NCBI RefSeq assembly: GCF_010894455.1
Contig: NZ_JAAIXY010000013.1
Coordinates: forward strand, 1-64,000
Length of the DNA: 64,000 bases
Source: Myxococcus eversor
GTDB taxonomy: Bacteria > Myxococcota > Myxococcia > Myxococcales > Myxococcaceae
Reading direction: 5' to 3'
Notes under the pieces: generated by a model
Told to the model about the DNA's origin: nothing
The model's input: only the letters and a program-made list of their open reading frames with translations
Database searches by the model: none
Shown here: piece after piece, positions 30,277-39,141 of the stretch
Layout: every line of letters starts with the position of its first letter
How positions within the stretch are numbered: the stretch's first letter is position 1
Translations under genes and position numbers: made by a program

Positions 30277-31287
30277 ATGTTCGCGAGCCGCGCCAGGGGA
30301 CTGCTGGACTTCTGCATGGCGGTGCTGTGCGTGTGGACGGCGTACCACCACACGCCCGCGGGCGCGCTGGTGCGCAAGGCCTCCGCCTGGGCCTTCTCCA
30401 CGAAGAGCACCGCAAGGCCGTTGCTGGCGTACTACGATGGCATGACGGGCACCTCGCTCGCCGCGCCCATGCTGGCGCCCGAGGTGTCCCTGGTGCGGCC
30501 GCTGACGGATGCGGAGTCGCTGGCCTGGGGCACGCACCTCGCCTTGAAGGGCCTGGATGCGCGTGCGCGGGAGCCCTCCGCGGCGCTGGCCCAGGAACTG
30601 GGGATTCCCCTGGACCGGCTGTTGGACCCCGTGGAGGGGCCCATCGCCGCGCGCAGGCTCCACGCCGCGCTGGAGGGAGACTTCCCTCGAGAGGAGGCTC
30701 GACTCACGGCCCTCTTCGTCGGCCGCGTCCCCGCGCGCTACGCCCAGGAACGCGTGGTGGCCGAAGGCGGCGTGCCGACGCTGGAGGCGCTCAACCGGCA
30801 GCTTCCTCCCGGCTTCGAGACGGCCTCGGTGGGCGCGGCTCAGGCGCTGGCGTTGTCCACCGCCTTCGGGCTCGCGTGGCCCGTGTCTGAGAGCGCGCGG
30901 GTGTCGAGCCCGTTCGGCGAGCGGTACCACCCCGTGCTGGGCATGCGGCGGATGCACACGGGCGTGGACCTGAGCGTGCCCACGGGGACGGCGGTGTCGG
31001 CCGTGGCGGAGGGCGTGGTGCGGCGTGCGAGCGAGGACGCGGTGAATGGCCGCGTCCTGGTGCTGGACCATGGCCGGGGCGTGACGACGGCGTACTGCCA
31101 CAACTCGGAGCTGCTGGTGCGGGTGGGGGAGCGGGTGACGCGCGGGCAGCTCATCTCTCGCTCTGGCAACACCGGTCGCTCCACGGGGCCTCATCTCCAC
31201 TATCAGTTGGAGCTGGCCTCCCGACCCATGGACCCGCTCAAGTTCCGCGCCTCCGTTCGAGCTGTGTCCCACGACAGCGCACCCTGA
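30277..31287 (+). CDS. M23 (LytM-type) cell-wall endopeptidase
   Basis: 336 residues from ATG 30277 with GAGG just upstream. An N-terminal hydrophobic segment (LLDFCMAVLCVWTAYHH) is a membrane anchor or signal. A helical mid-region precedes the C-terminal M23 domain (about 205-325): SSPFGERYHPVLGMRRMHTGVD with the zinc ligands His and Asp, and GPHLHYQL with the HxH motif. All catalytic residues seem kept, so it is probably an active peptidoglycan hydrolase rather than a degenerate activator like EnvC. Co-transcribed with the upstream membrane protein. Confidence 0.9.
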   Translation: MFASRARGLLDFCMAVLCVWTAYHHTPAGALVRKASAWAFSTKSTARPLLAYYDGMTGTSLAAPMLAPEVSLVRPLTDAESLAWGTHLALKGLDARAREPSAALAQELGIPLDRLLDPVEGPIAARRLHAALEGDFPREEARLTALFVGRVPARYAQERVVAEGGVPTLEALNRQLPPGFETASVGAAQALALSTAFGLAWPVSESARVSSPFGERYHPVLGMRRMHTGVDLSVPTGTAVSAVAEGVVRRASEDAVNGRVLVLDHGRGVTTAYCHNSELLVRVGERVTRGQLISRSGNTGRSTGPHLHYQLELASRPMDPLKFRASVRAVSHDSAP

Positions 31288-31431
31288 GCGGCCGGCTCCC
31301 GACGCCGGGCTTCGAGGCTGGAGCGCGTTCCAGCGCCTCTCGGCTTCCCTGGGCTGTCGTCGTTTTCGCGGACAACCCGTGACGTCGGCGCGCGAACTGG
31401 AGACGGGGCAGGGCTGTGGTACATCCGCGCC

Positions 31432-31887
31432 ATGGCCTCGTCCCTCATCGTGCAGGTGCGCCGCGTGCGTGCCCATCCGGAGCCCTTGCCGCTTCCCCGC
31501 TACGAGACGGAGCTCGCCGCCGGGCTGGATTTGAGAGCGGATATCGAAGGGGAGCAGGTGCTCGCGCCGCTGGCGAGGCTGGCGGTGCCCACGGGCCTCG
31601 CGCTGGGGTTGCCCCCAGGGTACGAGGGGCAGGTGCGGCCTCGCTCGGGGCTGGCGCTGCGCCACGGAATCACCCTGCTCAACTCACCTGGGACGGTGGA
31701 TGCGGACTACCGGGGGGAGGTGCAGGTCATCCTCGTCAACCTCTCCAGCGAACCCTTCACGCTGCGTCGGGGCGACCGGGTGGCGCAACTGGTGGTGGCG
31801 CCGGTGACGTCCGCCAGGCTGGAAGAGGTCGACGTCCTCGACGTCACGTCACGGGGGGGGAACGGCTTCGGTTCCACCGGCCGTTAG
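31432..31887 (+). CDS. dut: dUTP diphosphatase
   Basis: 151 residues, the trimeric dUTPase size. Five motifs are visible: [42 protein letters not shown], and the C-terminal Gly-rich [11 protein letters not shown] that closes over the active site. It hydrolyses dUTP to dUMP, preventing uracil entry into DNA. It is separated by 144 bases from the M23 gene. Confidence 0.96.
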   Translation: MASSLIVQVRRVRAHPEPLPLPRYETELAAGLDLRADIEGEQVLAPLARLAVPTGLALGLPPGYEGQVRPRSGLALRHGITLLNSPGTVDADYRGEVQVILVNLSSEPFTLRRGDRVAQLVVAPVTSARLEEVDVLDVTSRGGNGFGSTGR

Positions 31888-32002
31888 CAAAGGGAAGCCG
31901 ACGGCATCGTTCCTTGATGACAGGGGAGCGTGCAGAATATGAGGCCGGACCGCATCCCCCGCTCGCGGTCCGCCTTCGACCGGCCCCAGGAGTCCGACTG
32001 CT

Positions 32003-34495
32003 TTGCTCTGCTACCGCTGCGGCAGCCACGTCCCCGAGACGACCGACACCTGTCCCACCTGCGGGATGAAGTACGACGCGGCCGCGCGACAATCGGCCGG
32101 TGTCGTCCGCAAGCGTGGCCTGGAAGGCGCCCCCTACAAGGCGGGGGACGTCGTCGCTGGTCGCTACGCCATCCAAGAGGTGGTGGGCTCCGGCCCCATG
32201 GGCTTCGTCTTCCGCGCCCAGGACGAGGAGATCGACGTCGAGGTCGCCCTGAAGACGGTGCACCCGCGCCTCGTCCAGCAGCCCGAGGAGCGCACCCAGT
32301 TCGCGTTCTCCATGCGGGTGGGCAAGAAGCTCAACCACCCCAACCTGCTGCGCGTCTACGAAGAAGGGCTCGACGGTGAGCGCCCCTTCTTCACCATGCA
32401 GTTGCTGGAGGGCATGACGCTGCGGCGGATGATGGAGCAGCGCGCCTCGCGCGGGCAGCTCTTCTCGCTCAAGGACGTGGAGCCCCTGCTGGCGCAGATG
32501 GCGGCGGCGCTGGACGCGGCCCATCGCTTCGGTCCGCACTCCGACCTCAAGCCGGAGAACGTCATCGTCCTGCCGGACCTGCTGAAGGTGACGGACTACG
32601 GGCTCGGGCTCGCCGTGCCGCAGCTTCCCTTCGTCCAGGCGCAGAAGGGGCACCGCGCGGATGTCTACGTCGCTCCCGAGTATGTCGCGGGCGGTGAGCT
32701 GGACACGCGGATGGACGTGTACTCGCTGGGCGTGGTGATGGGGGAGATGCTCACGGGACTGGTGCCGTCCGACGGCGTGGTGCCCGGCCTCACGTCGCTG
32801 CACCCGGACCTGCCCACGTCCTTCGAGGCGCTCTACCGGCGCGCGCTCAACATCAACCCGCTGGCCCGGCCAAAGACGGCGGGCGAGCTGCACGCGGAGT
32901 TCGCCAGCATCCTCGCGCGTGCCCCCGCGGCGGTCGCCACGCACGTGCGCTCGGTGCCTCCGCCCGTGGGCTCGGCGCAGGCGGCCGCGGTGCGGATGTC
33001 CGCGCGTCCACCGCCTCCGGTGCCCACGGACATGATGCCCGTCCCCACCGGCATCGTGACGTCGCCGAAGCCCGCCGCGCACGTCGAGGAGGAGCCTCCT
33101 CCGCCGGACGCGACGCAGCCGCTCGACGCGGCGACGCTGGCCGCCATCATCGGCGCGAACCCTGGCTCGTCCCAGCACCTCACCGAGCAGGCGCTGCCAT
33201 TCATCACCGCGTCCGCCGCGCGGGCCGCCATGGACGCTCCGCAGAGCGGGCGCTCCGCTTCCGAGTCGTCGCAGGGTGGACGCTCCGCCAGGGGCGCCGC
33301 CGAGCCCGCTCACGGTGGGCGCCTGCCTCCCGAGCCTGTCGCCGCCCGGGGTGGCGCGCCCGCGCCGCGTCCCTCGGGTCCGGCGCCCGCCGCCCCGCCG
33401 CGCCCGTCGCCCAAGGCCAAGGGACTAGACTCGGCGGGACAAGAGCCCGCTCCTTCCGATTCAGGGCCGCGGTCGGCGCGCGGGCTGGAGTCCTCCCCCG
33501 CGTCCTCCGGGCCGCGCCCCCTGGCACGCACGCTGGACGCCGCGCCCGCCGTGCCGGTGCCGGCCATCCGCACGGCGCGCACGCTGGAGTCCTCTCCGGC
33601 GCTGTCGGGTCCTCGCACGGTGGACTCGCCCATCACCTCGGCGGCGCGCTCGGCGCCGCGCATCGCTCCCACCCAGCGGTCCACGCGTCCGTCGAAGTCC
33701 TCGTCCTCGCGTCGCCGCTCGGCGTTCATCTGGATGGTGGTGCTGACGGTGGGAGGGCTCACGCTGGGCGCCGGTGGCGGTTACCTGCTCTTGCGCCACC
33801 TGCGGTCGACCCAGCGGACCGCGCCGGTGGTTCCCCTGGGAGGGCCGTCCGCTCGCCCGGTGGTGCCGGAAGCCAATGCTCCTCCGCTCGTCGCGCTGGC
33901 GGGAGAGTGCCCGGAGGGAATGCGACTGGTGAGCGGTGGGTCTTTCCGACGTGGAAGGGCCCGGGACGACAGCGAGGCGCAGGTGGATGAGCCCGAGTAC
34001 GAGAACATCCAGGTGGGCTCTTTCTGCGTGGATGAGTTCGAGTACTCGGGCTCGAGGAAGAAGGGCGGCGCCCCTCGGGTGGAAGTGACCTGGGAGCAGG
34101 CGCGAGGGCTGTGTGAGGCCGCGGAGAAGCGGCTCTGCACGGCCGATGAGTGGGAGAAGGCATGCAAGGGACCGGGCAACGCGCGCTACGCCTACGGCGA
34201 CGAGTACGTTCCGGGCATGTGCAACACGAAGGTCTCCATGCAGGAGACCCCTCCCGCGGTCGCTCCCTCGGGGGCCTTCTCTCAATGCGTGTCACGGGGT
34301 TACGGCGTGTCGGACCTCTCCGGAAACGTGGCGGAGTGGACGAGCACCGTGATTCCCAATCGGGGCGCCGTGCAGAAGGGCGGCTCGTTCAACGACCCGC
34401 AGCTCGCATCGAGGTGCAGCGCGAGGGTCTTCAGCGCTCGGGAGAAGACCTCGCTCTCCGTGGGCTTCCGTTGCTGCGCGAGCGTGAAGCCATGA
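32003..34495 (+). CDS. Ser/Thr kinase-like protein fused to an FGE-sulfatase (SUMF1) domain
   Basis: 830 residues from a TTG start with AGGAG ten bases upstream. Order: N-terminal zinc ribbon (CYRCG...CPTCG, 3-21), kinase domain (about 50-310), Pro/Ala/Ser linker, one membrane segment (about 573-596), and a C-terminal SUMF1/formylglycine-generating-enzyme-like domain (about 635-830: GMRLVSGGSFRRG, RLCTADEWEKAC, NVAEWTS, GFRCC). The kinase has Lys84 and Asp181 but an HSD in place of HRD (179-181) and DYG in place of DFG (198-200). It is a non-RD kinase with altered metal motif and may be weak or inactive. The FGE part would be outside the inner membrane. Overlaps the next gene by four bases. 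Confidence 0.88.
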   Translation: MLCYRCGSHVPETTDTCPTCGMKYDAAARQSAGVVRKRGLEGAPYKAGDVVAGRYAIQEVVGSGPMGFVFRAQDEEIDVEVALKTVHPRLVQQPEERTQFAFSMRVGKKLNHPNLLRVYEEGLDGERPFFTMQLLEGMTLRRMMEQRASRGQLFSLKDVEPLLAQMAAALDAAHRFGPHSDLKPENVIVLPDLLKVTDYGLGLAVPQLPFVQAQKGHRADVYVAPEYVAGGELDTRMDVYSLGVVMGEMLTGLVPSDGVVPGLTSLHPDLPTSFEALYRRALNINPLARPKTAGELHAEFASILARAPAAVATHVRSVPPPVGSAQAAAVRMSARPPPPVPTDMMPVPTGIVTSPKPAAHVEEEPPPPDATQPLDAATLAAIIGANPGSSQHLTEQALPFITASAARAAMDAPQSGRSASESSQGGRSARGAAEPAHGGRLPPEPVAARGGAPAPRPSGPAPAAPPRPSPKAKGLDSAGQEPAPSDSGPRSARGLESSPASSGPRPLARTLDAAPAVPVPAIRTARTLESSPALSGPRTVDSPITSAARSAPRIAPTQRSTRPSKSSSSRRRSAFIWMVVLTVGGLTLGAGGGYLLLRHLRSTQRTAPVVPLGGPSARPVVPEANAPPLVALAGECPEGMRLVSGGSFRRGRARDDSEAQVDEPEYENIQVGSFCVDEFEYSGSRKKGGAPRVEVTWEQARGLCEAAEKRLCTADEWEKACKGPGNARYAYGDEYVPGMCNTKVSMQETPPAVAPSGAFSQCVSRGYGVSDLSGNVAEWTSTVIPNRGAVQKGGSFNDPQLASRCSARVFSAREKTSLSVGFRCCASVKP

Positions 34496-35439
34496 GCTGG
34501 CGGGCCCTCGCGCTCCTGCTCTTGCTGGTGGTGCCAGGGGCCGCGGGGGCTCAAGGCGCCGCCCGTCCGCGCGTGGTGGCGGTGAAGTCCGCCAACCTGG
34601 CGCCCTATGCCTCCGTCATCGCCGGCTTCGCCGCGGAGGCCCGCGCGGAGGTGCAGGAGATGACGCTGGACGAGAGTCCCGCCACCGCCGCGCGCATCTT
34701 CAAGAAGCTGGCGGCCCAGAAGCCCGCGCTGGTGCTGGCGCTCGGGCCACTGGCCGCCAACGCCGCGCGCCGCTCGCTGGGCGAGGACGTGCCCGTCCTC
34801 TTCGCAATGGTGCCGTACTTCGAGAAGTACGGCCTGGAGGGCCCCAACGTCACCGGCATCTCCCTCACCAGTGACTTGGGCCCGGAGCTGGAGGCGCTGC
34901 TCGCGGTGGCGCCCAAGACCCGACGCGTGGGCATGGTGCATGACCCGCGCTTCTCCGCCGGCACGGTGACGCAGGCGCAGACGTCCGCCGGGTCCCGGAG
35001 CCTGTCCATCCTCCCGCTGGAGGTGGACTCGCCCGGCAAGGTGGGCAAGGTGCTGGAGGGCGCCGCTGGCCGCGTGGACGCGCTGCTGATGGTGGCGGAC
35101 AAGACGGTGGGCAACGCCGCCGTGGTGCAGGAACTCATCGCCTTCGCGCAGTCGAAGCGGCTGCCGCTGGTGGCGCTCACGCCGAGCCAGGTGAAGGAGG
35201 GCGCGTCGCTGGCGCTGTCCCCCAGCCCCATGGCCATTGGCCTGCAAGCGGGCCGGCTGGCCAACCGCATCATCCACGAGAAGGTCGACCCGGGCGCGCT
35301 GGCGGTGGCGCAGCCGGAGGGGTTGGACCTGTCCATCAATCTCACCACCGCCCGGAAGTTGGGCCCGTCCTCCGAGTCCGTGCTGGAGCTGCTCCGGTTC
35401 GCGGCGCGGAAGGACTTTGCCGTGAAGGTCTACGAGTGA
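34492..35439 (+). CDS. ABC-type substrate-binding protein (TrpX/PF04392-like), orphan
   Basis: 315 residues. The signal peptide is MSWRALALLLLLVVPGAAGAQG. The rest has the two-lobe pattern of the ABC substrate-binding family: VVAVKSANLAPYASVIAGF, ALVLALGPLAANAARR, VLFAMVPYFEKYGLEGPNVTGIS, VDALLMVADKTV, LPLVALTPSQVKEGASLALSPSP. No permease or ATPase gene adjoins. The ATG overlaps the kinase-FGE stop, and its own stop overlaps the purB start. It may therefore act as a sensor partner of the kinase, whose FGE domain also faces outward. Confidence 0.82.
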   Translation: MSWRALALLLLLVVPGAAGAQGAARPRVVAVKSANLAPYASVIAGFAAEARAEVQEMTLDESPATAARIFKKLAAQKPALVLALGPLAANAARRSLGEDVPVLFAMVPYFEKYGLEGPNVTGISLTSDLGPELEALLAVAPKTRRVGMVHDPRFSAGTVTQAQTSAGSRSLSILPLEVDSPGKVGKVLEGAAGRVDALLMVADKTVGNAAVVQELIAFAQSKRLPLVALTPSQVKEGASLALSPSPMAIGLQAGRLANRIIHEKVDPGALAVAQPEGLDLSINLTTARKLGPSSESVLELLRFAARKDFAVKVYE

Positions 35440-36749
35440 TTCCCCGATACAGCCGACAGGAGATGTCCAACCTCTGGAACGACGTGGCCCGCTTGCGCCG
35501 GTGGCGCGACGTGGAGCTCGCCGCGCTGGAGGGCATGGTGGAGGCGGGACTGGCCCCGCGAGAGGCGCTGGAGGACTGCCTCCAGAAGGCCGGAGACTTC
35601 ACGCTCGAGGACGCCGCGCGCATCGACGAAATCGAGCGCACCACCAAGCACGACGTCATCGCCTTCCTCACCTTCATGGAGGAGCGCGTGGGCCCCAGCG
35701 CGCGCTGGCTGCACCTGGGCATGACGTCCTCGGACGTGCTGGACACGTCCCTGGCGATGACGCTGCGCGACGCCGTGGACCTCATCCTCCAGGATTTGGA
35801 GCGGGTGATGGCGGCGGTGGAGAAGCGCGCCTTCGAGCACAAGCACACGCTCCAGATGGGCCGCAGCCACGGCATCCACGCGGAGCCGGTGACGTTCGGC
35901 CACAAGCTGGCCATCTGGTACGACGAGCTCCGCCGTGCTCGCACGCGGCTCCTGCACGCGCGGGAGACCATCGCCACGGGCATGATTTCCGGCGCGGTGG
36001 GAACCTTCGCGCACCTGCCTCCGGCCGTGGAGGAGCACGTCTGCAAGAAGCTGGGCCTGAAGGCCGCGCCCGCCTCCAGTCAGGTGGTGCAGCGTGACAG
36101 GCACGCGGAGTACTTCACCTCGCTGGCGCTGCTGGGCTCCAGCATCGAGAAGTTCGCGGTGGAGATCCGCCATCTGCAGCGCACCGAGGTGCGCGAGGTG
36201 GAGGAGCCCTTCACCGCCGGGCAGAAGGGCTCCAGCGCGATGCCGCACAAGCGCAACCCCATCCTCTCGGAGAACCTCACGGGCCTGGCGCGCCTGTTGC
36301 GCGGCTACGCGGTGAGCGCCATGGAGGACGTGGCGCTGTGGCACGAGCGGGACATCTCCCACTCCTCCGTGGAGCGCGTCATCGGCCCGGACGCCACCAT
36401 CCTCGCGGACTTCATGCTGATGCGCTTCGCCCGGCTGATGGAGGACCTGCGCGTCTACCCGGAGCAGATGAAGAAGAACCTGGACCTGCTCGGCGGCGTG
36501 GTGAACTCGCAGCGGCTCCTGCTGGAGCTGGCGCGCAAGGGCATGGACCGACAGGCCGCCTACGTCATCGTCCAGCGCAACGCGATGAAGCTCTACGAGG
36601 AGGGCGTGGACTTCCGGCAGGCGCTGCTCGCGGACGAGGACCTGCGCAAGATGATGACGCCCGAGGAGATCAACGACTGCTTCTCCCCGGGCTACCACAC
36701 GCGGCACATGGACGACGTCTTCCGCCGCGTCTTCGGCCGGAGCGAGTAG
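35436..36749 (+). CDS. purB: Adenylosuccinate lyase
   Basis: 437 residues from GTG, overlapping the previous stop (GTGA). The start MIPRYSRQEMSNLWND is typical. Signature SSAMPHKRNPIL contains the flexible catalytic loop, and GMTSSDVLDTSLAM and QMGRSHGIHAEP carry the conserved His and Ser/Thr residues. PurB acts twice in purine synthesis, cleaving SAICAR and adenylosuccinate. Its placement as last gene of a signalling operon is unusual; purC lies immediately downstream, facing it. Confidence 0.96.
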   Translation: MIPRYSRQEMSNLWNDVARLRRWRDVELAALEGMVEAGLAPREALEDCLQKAGDFTLEDAARIDEIERTTKHDVIAFLTFMEERVGPSARWLHLGMTSSDVLDTSLAMTLRDAVDLILQDLERVMAAVEKRAFEHKHTLQMGRSHGIHAEPVTFGHKLAIWYDELRRARTRLLHARETIATGMISGAVGTFAHLPPAVEEHVCKKLGLKAAPASSQVVQRDRHAEYFTSLALLGSSIEKFAVEIRHLQRTEVREVEEPFTAGQKGSSAMPHKRNPILSENLTGLARLLRGYAVSAMEDVALWHERDISHSSVERVIGPDATILADFMLMRFARLMEDLRVYPEQMKKNLDLLGGVVNSQRLLLELARKGMDRQAAYVIVQRNAMKLYEEGVDFRQALLADEDLRKMMTPEEINDCFSPGYHTRHMDDVFRRVFGRSE

Positions 36750-36769
36750 CGCCCCGCCGTCCCGCTGGG

Positions 36770-36790
36770 AGGGCTACTTCAGGTAGCCCT
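36770..36790. terminator. Hairpin between purB and purC
   Basis: AGGGCTAC (36770-36777) pairs with GTAGCCCT (36783-36790), loop TTCAG. It spans the purC stop codon in the 24-base gap between convergent genes and could end transcripts from both sides. No long T-run. Confidence 0.4.
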
Positions 36791-37733
36791 TCTGGCGCAG
36801 GTTCTGTTCGATTCGCGCGTGCACGTCTCCCGGCTCGAGCGCGAGCGTCGTCCCCGTAATCTGCTCGAAGGCCGCCACGTACTTGGTGGCCAACTCCACG
36901 CGGACGTCATCGGGGATGGGCGGGGGCGTGCCCTGGCCGGAGAAGTTCCGCTCGCGGATGAGCCACTGGCGGATGTTCTCCTTGTCCAGCATGCGCTGGT
37001 CCTCGCCCTTGGCGAAGCGGGCCTCGTACTCGTCCGCCACCCAGTAGCGGCTGGAGTCCGGGGTGTGCATCTCGTCGATGACGTAGATGTCGTCGCCCAC
37101 CTTGCCGAACTCGTACTTGGTATCGACGAGGATGAGGCCGCGCGTGCGCGCCCACTTCTGGCCCTCGGCGAACAGGCCGCGCGCCGCCTCGGTGATGCGC
37201 GCCCAGTCGCGTGCGCTGGCGAGGCCCTTCGCGAGAATCTCCTTCTCTGAGATCGGCTCGTCGTGCAGCCCGTACTCCGCCTTGGTGGACGGGGTGATGA
37301 TGGGCTCGGGGAAGGCCGCGTCCTTGCGGAGGCCCTCGGGGAAGGGCAGGCCGTAGGCGGTGTGCGTGCCCTTCTCGTAGTCGCGCCACAGGCTGCCCGT
37401 CAGGTAGCCGCGAATCACCACCTCCACCGTGAAGGGCTGGCAGGCGCGCGCCACGGTGACGTTGGCGTCCGGCACGTCGAGCACGTGGTTGGGGCAGATG
37501 TGCTTCGTGCGCTCGAACCAGAAGGCGGCGAGCCGGTTGAGCACCTCGCCCTTGAAGGGGATGGTGGTGAGCACGTGGTCGAACGCGGAGAGCCGGTCCG
37601 TCGTCACCAGGACGAGCGTGTCGCCGCTCCGGTACGTGTCACGGACCTTGCCGCGGTAGTGCTGACCGAGCGCCGGCAGATTCGTCTGCTGGAGCGTATG
37701 GGGAAGCTGAGCGTGAAGAGCGGAGGTATTCAC
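36774..37733 (-). CDS. purC: SAICAR synthetase PurC
   Basis: 319 residues, the longer PurC form also found in yeast-like and some bacterial enzymes. Motifs: YRGKVRDTY, TTDRLSAFDHVL, EVVIRGYLTGSLWRDY, ILVDTKYEFGK and IDEMHTPDSSRYW. It ligates CAIR and aspartate using ATP, making the substrate for PurB. It converges on purB, so the two consecutive steps are neighbours but not in one operon. Confidence 0.96.
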   Translation of the reverse strand: MNTSALHAQLPHTLQQTNLPALGQHYRGKVRDTYRSGDTLVLVTTDRLSAFDHVLTTIPFKGEVLNRLAAFWFERTKHICPNHVLDVPDANVTVARACQPFTVEVVIRGYLTGSLWRDYEKGTHTAYGLPFPEGLRKDAAFPEPIITPSTKAEYGLHDEPISEKEILAKGLASARDWARITEAARGLFAEGQKWARTRGLILVDTKYEFGKVGDDIYVIDEMHTPDSSRYWVADEYEARFAKGEDQRMLDKENIRQWLIRERNFSGQGTPPPIPDDVRVELATKYVAAFEQITGTTLALEPGDVHARIEQNLRQKGYLK

Positions 37734-37810
37734 TGGCGCCTCGCGGCCCGCCCCTCTGGAAAGTGGGGCACGGCGAGAGAAGGGTGGGCCTGTTGCTGAG
37801 GCGCGGGACT

Positions 37811-38401
37811 CTACTGGAGCGTGGCCGGCATGGAAGCAGGACCGTAGGAGGCCGCCAGGTAGAGGAACGCCGGGTTGACGCGCAGGATGCCGTCCACGTA
37901 GGCGACCGCATACGGAGCGCCGGACGCCCGGTCCACCTGGACCGCGCTCTCCGGCTGGATGCCCCAGTGCGCCAGCAGCGTGCGGGCCACCAGCTCCGCC
38001 GCCTCACGCTCGGACAGCCCCTGCAGGCTCTCCCGCCGGTCTTCCGGCCAGCGCTCCGCGGCGCGGGCCTCCAGCACCAGCTCGATGGCCTTGCCCGCGT
38101 CAGGCGCCTGGAACAGGTCCATGCGCGAGTCGAAGCCGGGCGCGGCGAGCAGCTCACCGTGCTGGCTGATGGGGAAGAGCACCAGCGCCTGCGCCGCCTG
38201 CCCGGCCTCCAGGTCCGACTGACGGGCCACCTCGCGGAACATCTCGAGGCGCGTCGCGGGGGACTCGAACTCCAGGAACTCTGGCGGATGCGACAGCGCC
38301 TGACGGGCACTCATGGTCGCGCGCACGGGCGTGCCCGCACCGCCACAAGCGGTGAGCACGGAGACGAGCGAGAGGAGCAACCCAGGGAGCCAGCGACGCA
38401 T
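37811..38401 (-). CDS. Lipoprotein of unknown function
   Basis: 196 residues with a lipoprotein signal (LLLSLVSVLTAC, Cys19). The mature part is helical and acidic, without a motif I recognise (FEFESPATRLEMFREVARQSDL...GLSEREAAELVARTLLAHWGIQPE). No ribosome site is seen; a TATATT box ends seven bases before the ATG, suggesting a leaderless transcript. It lies 77 bases upstream of purC in the same direction. Confidence 0.75.
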   Translation of the reverse strand: MRRWLPGLLLSLVSVLTACGGAGTPVRATMSARQALSHPPEFLEFESPATRLEMFREVARQSDLEAGQAAQALVLFPISQHGELLAAPGFDSRMDLFQAPDAGKAIELVLEARAAERWPEDRRESLQGLSEREAAELVARTLLAHWGIQPESAVQVDRASGAPYAVAYVDGILRVNPAFLYLAASYGPASMPATLQ

Positions 38402-38723
38402 ACGCGCGGGAATATACCGATCTGCACCAGGATCAACCAGCTAAACTCGGAGGCATGCGTCCTGGGGAGCAACTCCCCGACGTTCCTCCCCGGACGCGCC
38501 CGTGGACCCGGGAGTGTGCGTGGTTGGCACCCCGTCTCTCACCTGACTCGACGCGCTGGAGCGGATGGTTGAAACGGGTGGAGCCAGACCCGGTGCGAGG
38601 CGGAGCAAGAGCTCACGGCCTTCCAGCAACCAGGTCTCGCGGTGGCGCGGGGCACCTCTCCCTGGAGATTCAGTCAGGGAGGAGAGAAGACCCCGGCGCC
38701 GCTGCGAGAACGACGGCGGAAAC
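38402..38723. other. Intergenic region, leaderless-type promoter at left edge
   Basis: This 322-base gap lies between the lipoprotein and zinc-finger genes. At its left edge TATATT (minus strand; 38411-38416) precedes the lipoprotein ATG by seven bases. A GGGGAGCAACTCCCC palindrome-like element lies near 38473. Short open frames here lack ribosome sites and I do not accept them as genes. Nothing else is evident. Confidence 0.4.
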
Positions 38724-38996
38724 TTAAGCCGCGTCCTTCTTGTACGTCTCGCCGTGGTGCTTCTCGCACAGGCCGGCCTTGAACGTCTTGGTGCGGCAAC
38801 CGTCCTTGGAGCAGGTGCGGTAGCGCGAGTGGGGCAGGTCGCCCTGGCGCCACTGCTTGAAATGGAAGAAGCAGTAGCTCTTGGCGCGGTAGGGGCGCTT
38901 GCAGCCCTCCACGGTGCACGCCTTCTTGCCGCTGCCCTTGGCGGTGCGGGGCCAGTGGGTGAGCTTCTTCTGGGTCGTCGGGGTGGCCTCGGCCAT
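38724..38996 (-). CDS. Small tandem CCCH-type zinc-finger-like protein
   Basis: 90 residues from ATG 38996, with a good AGGAGAGG site upstream. After a basic start (TQKKLTHWPRTAKGSGKK), two repeats share the pattern C-x4-C-x9-C-x2-H: CTVEGC...YCFFH (27-44) and CSKDGC...LCEKH (62-80). Each could hold one zinc ion. Between them lies a conserved-looking basic/aromatic linker (FKQWRQGDLPHSRYR). The pattern resembles small nucleic-acid-binding zinc fingers, and DNA or RNA binding is inferred. Function is unknown to me. Confidence 0.8.
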   Translation of the reverse strand: MAEATPTTQKKLTHWPRTAKGSGKKACTVEGCKRPYRAKSYCFFHFKQWRQGDLPHSRYRTCSKDGCRTKTFKAGLCEKHHGETYKKDAA

Positions 38997-39141
38997 TGTG
39001 GAACCTCTCCTGCGAAACGATACGGGTACCTCGGCGCCACGAGCACGTGGACCATCCGCCGGGTACGAAAAAGGCGCACTGTCTAGCGCCCATGCCACCC
39101 GAACGCAAGGAGACGCCGGAAGACCGGTGTCCGCGCGGGTG

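Noticed and set aside
38455-38727. Open frame of 90 codons in the 38.4-38.7 kb gap
   Set aside because: No ribosome site, Arg/Pro-rich composition, and poor codon-position bias.
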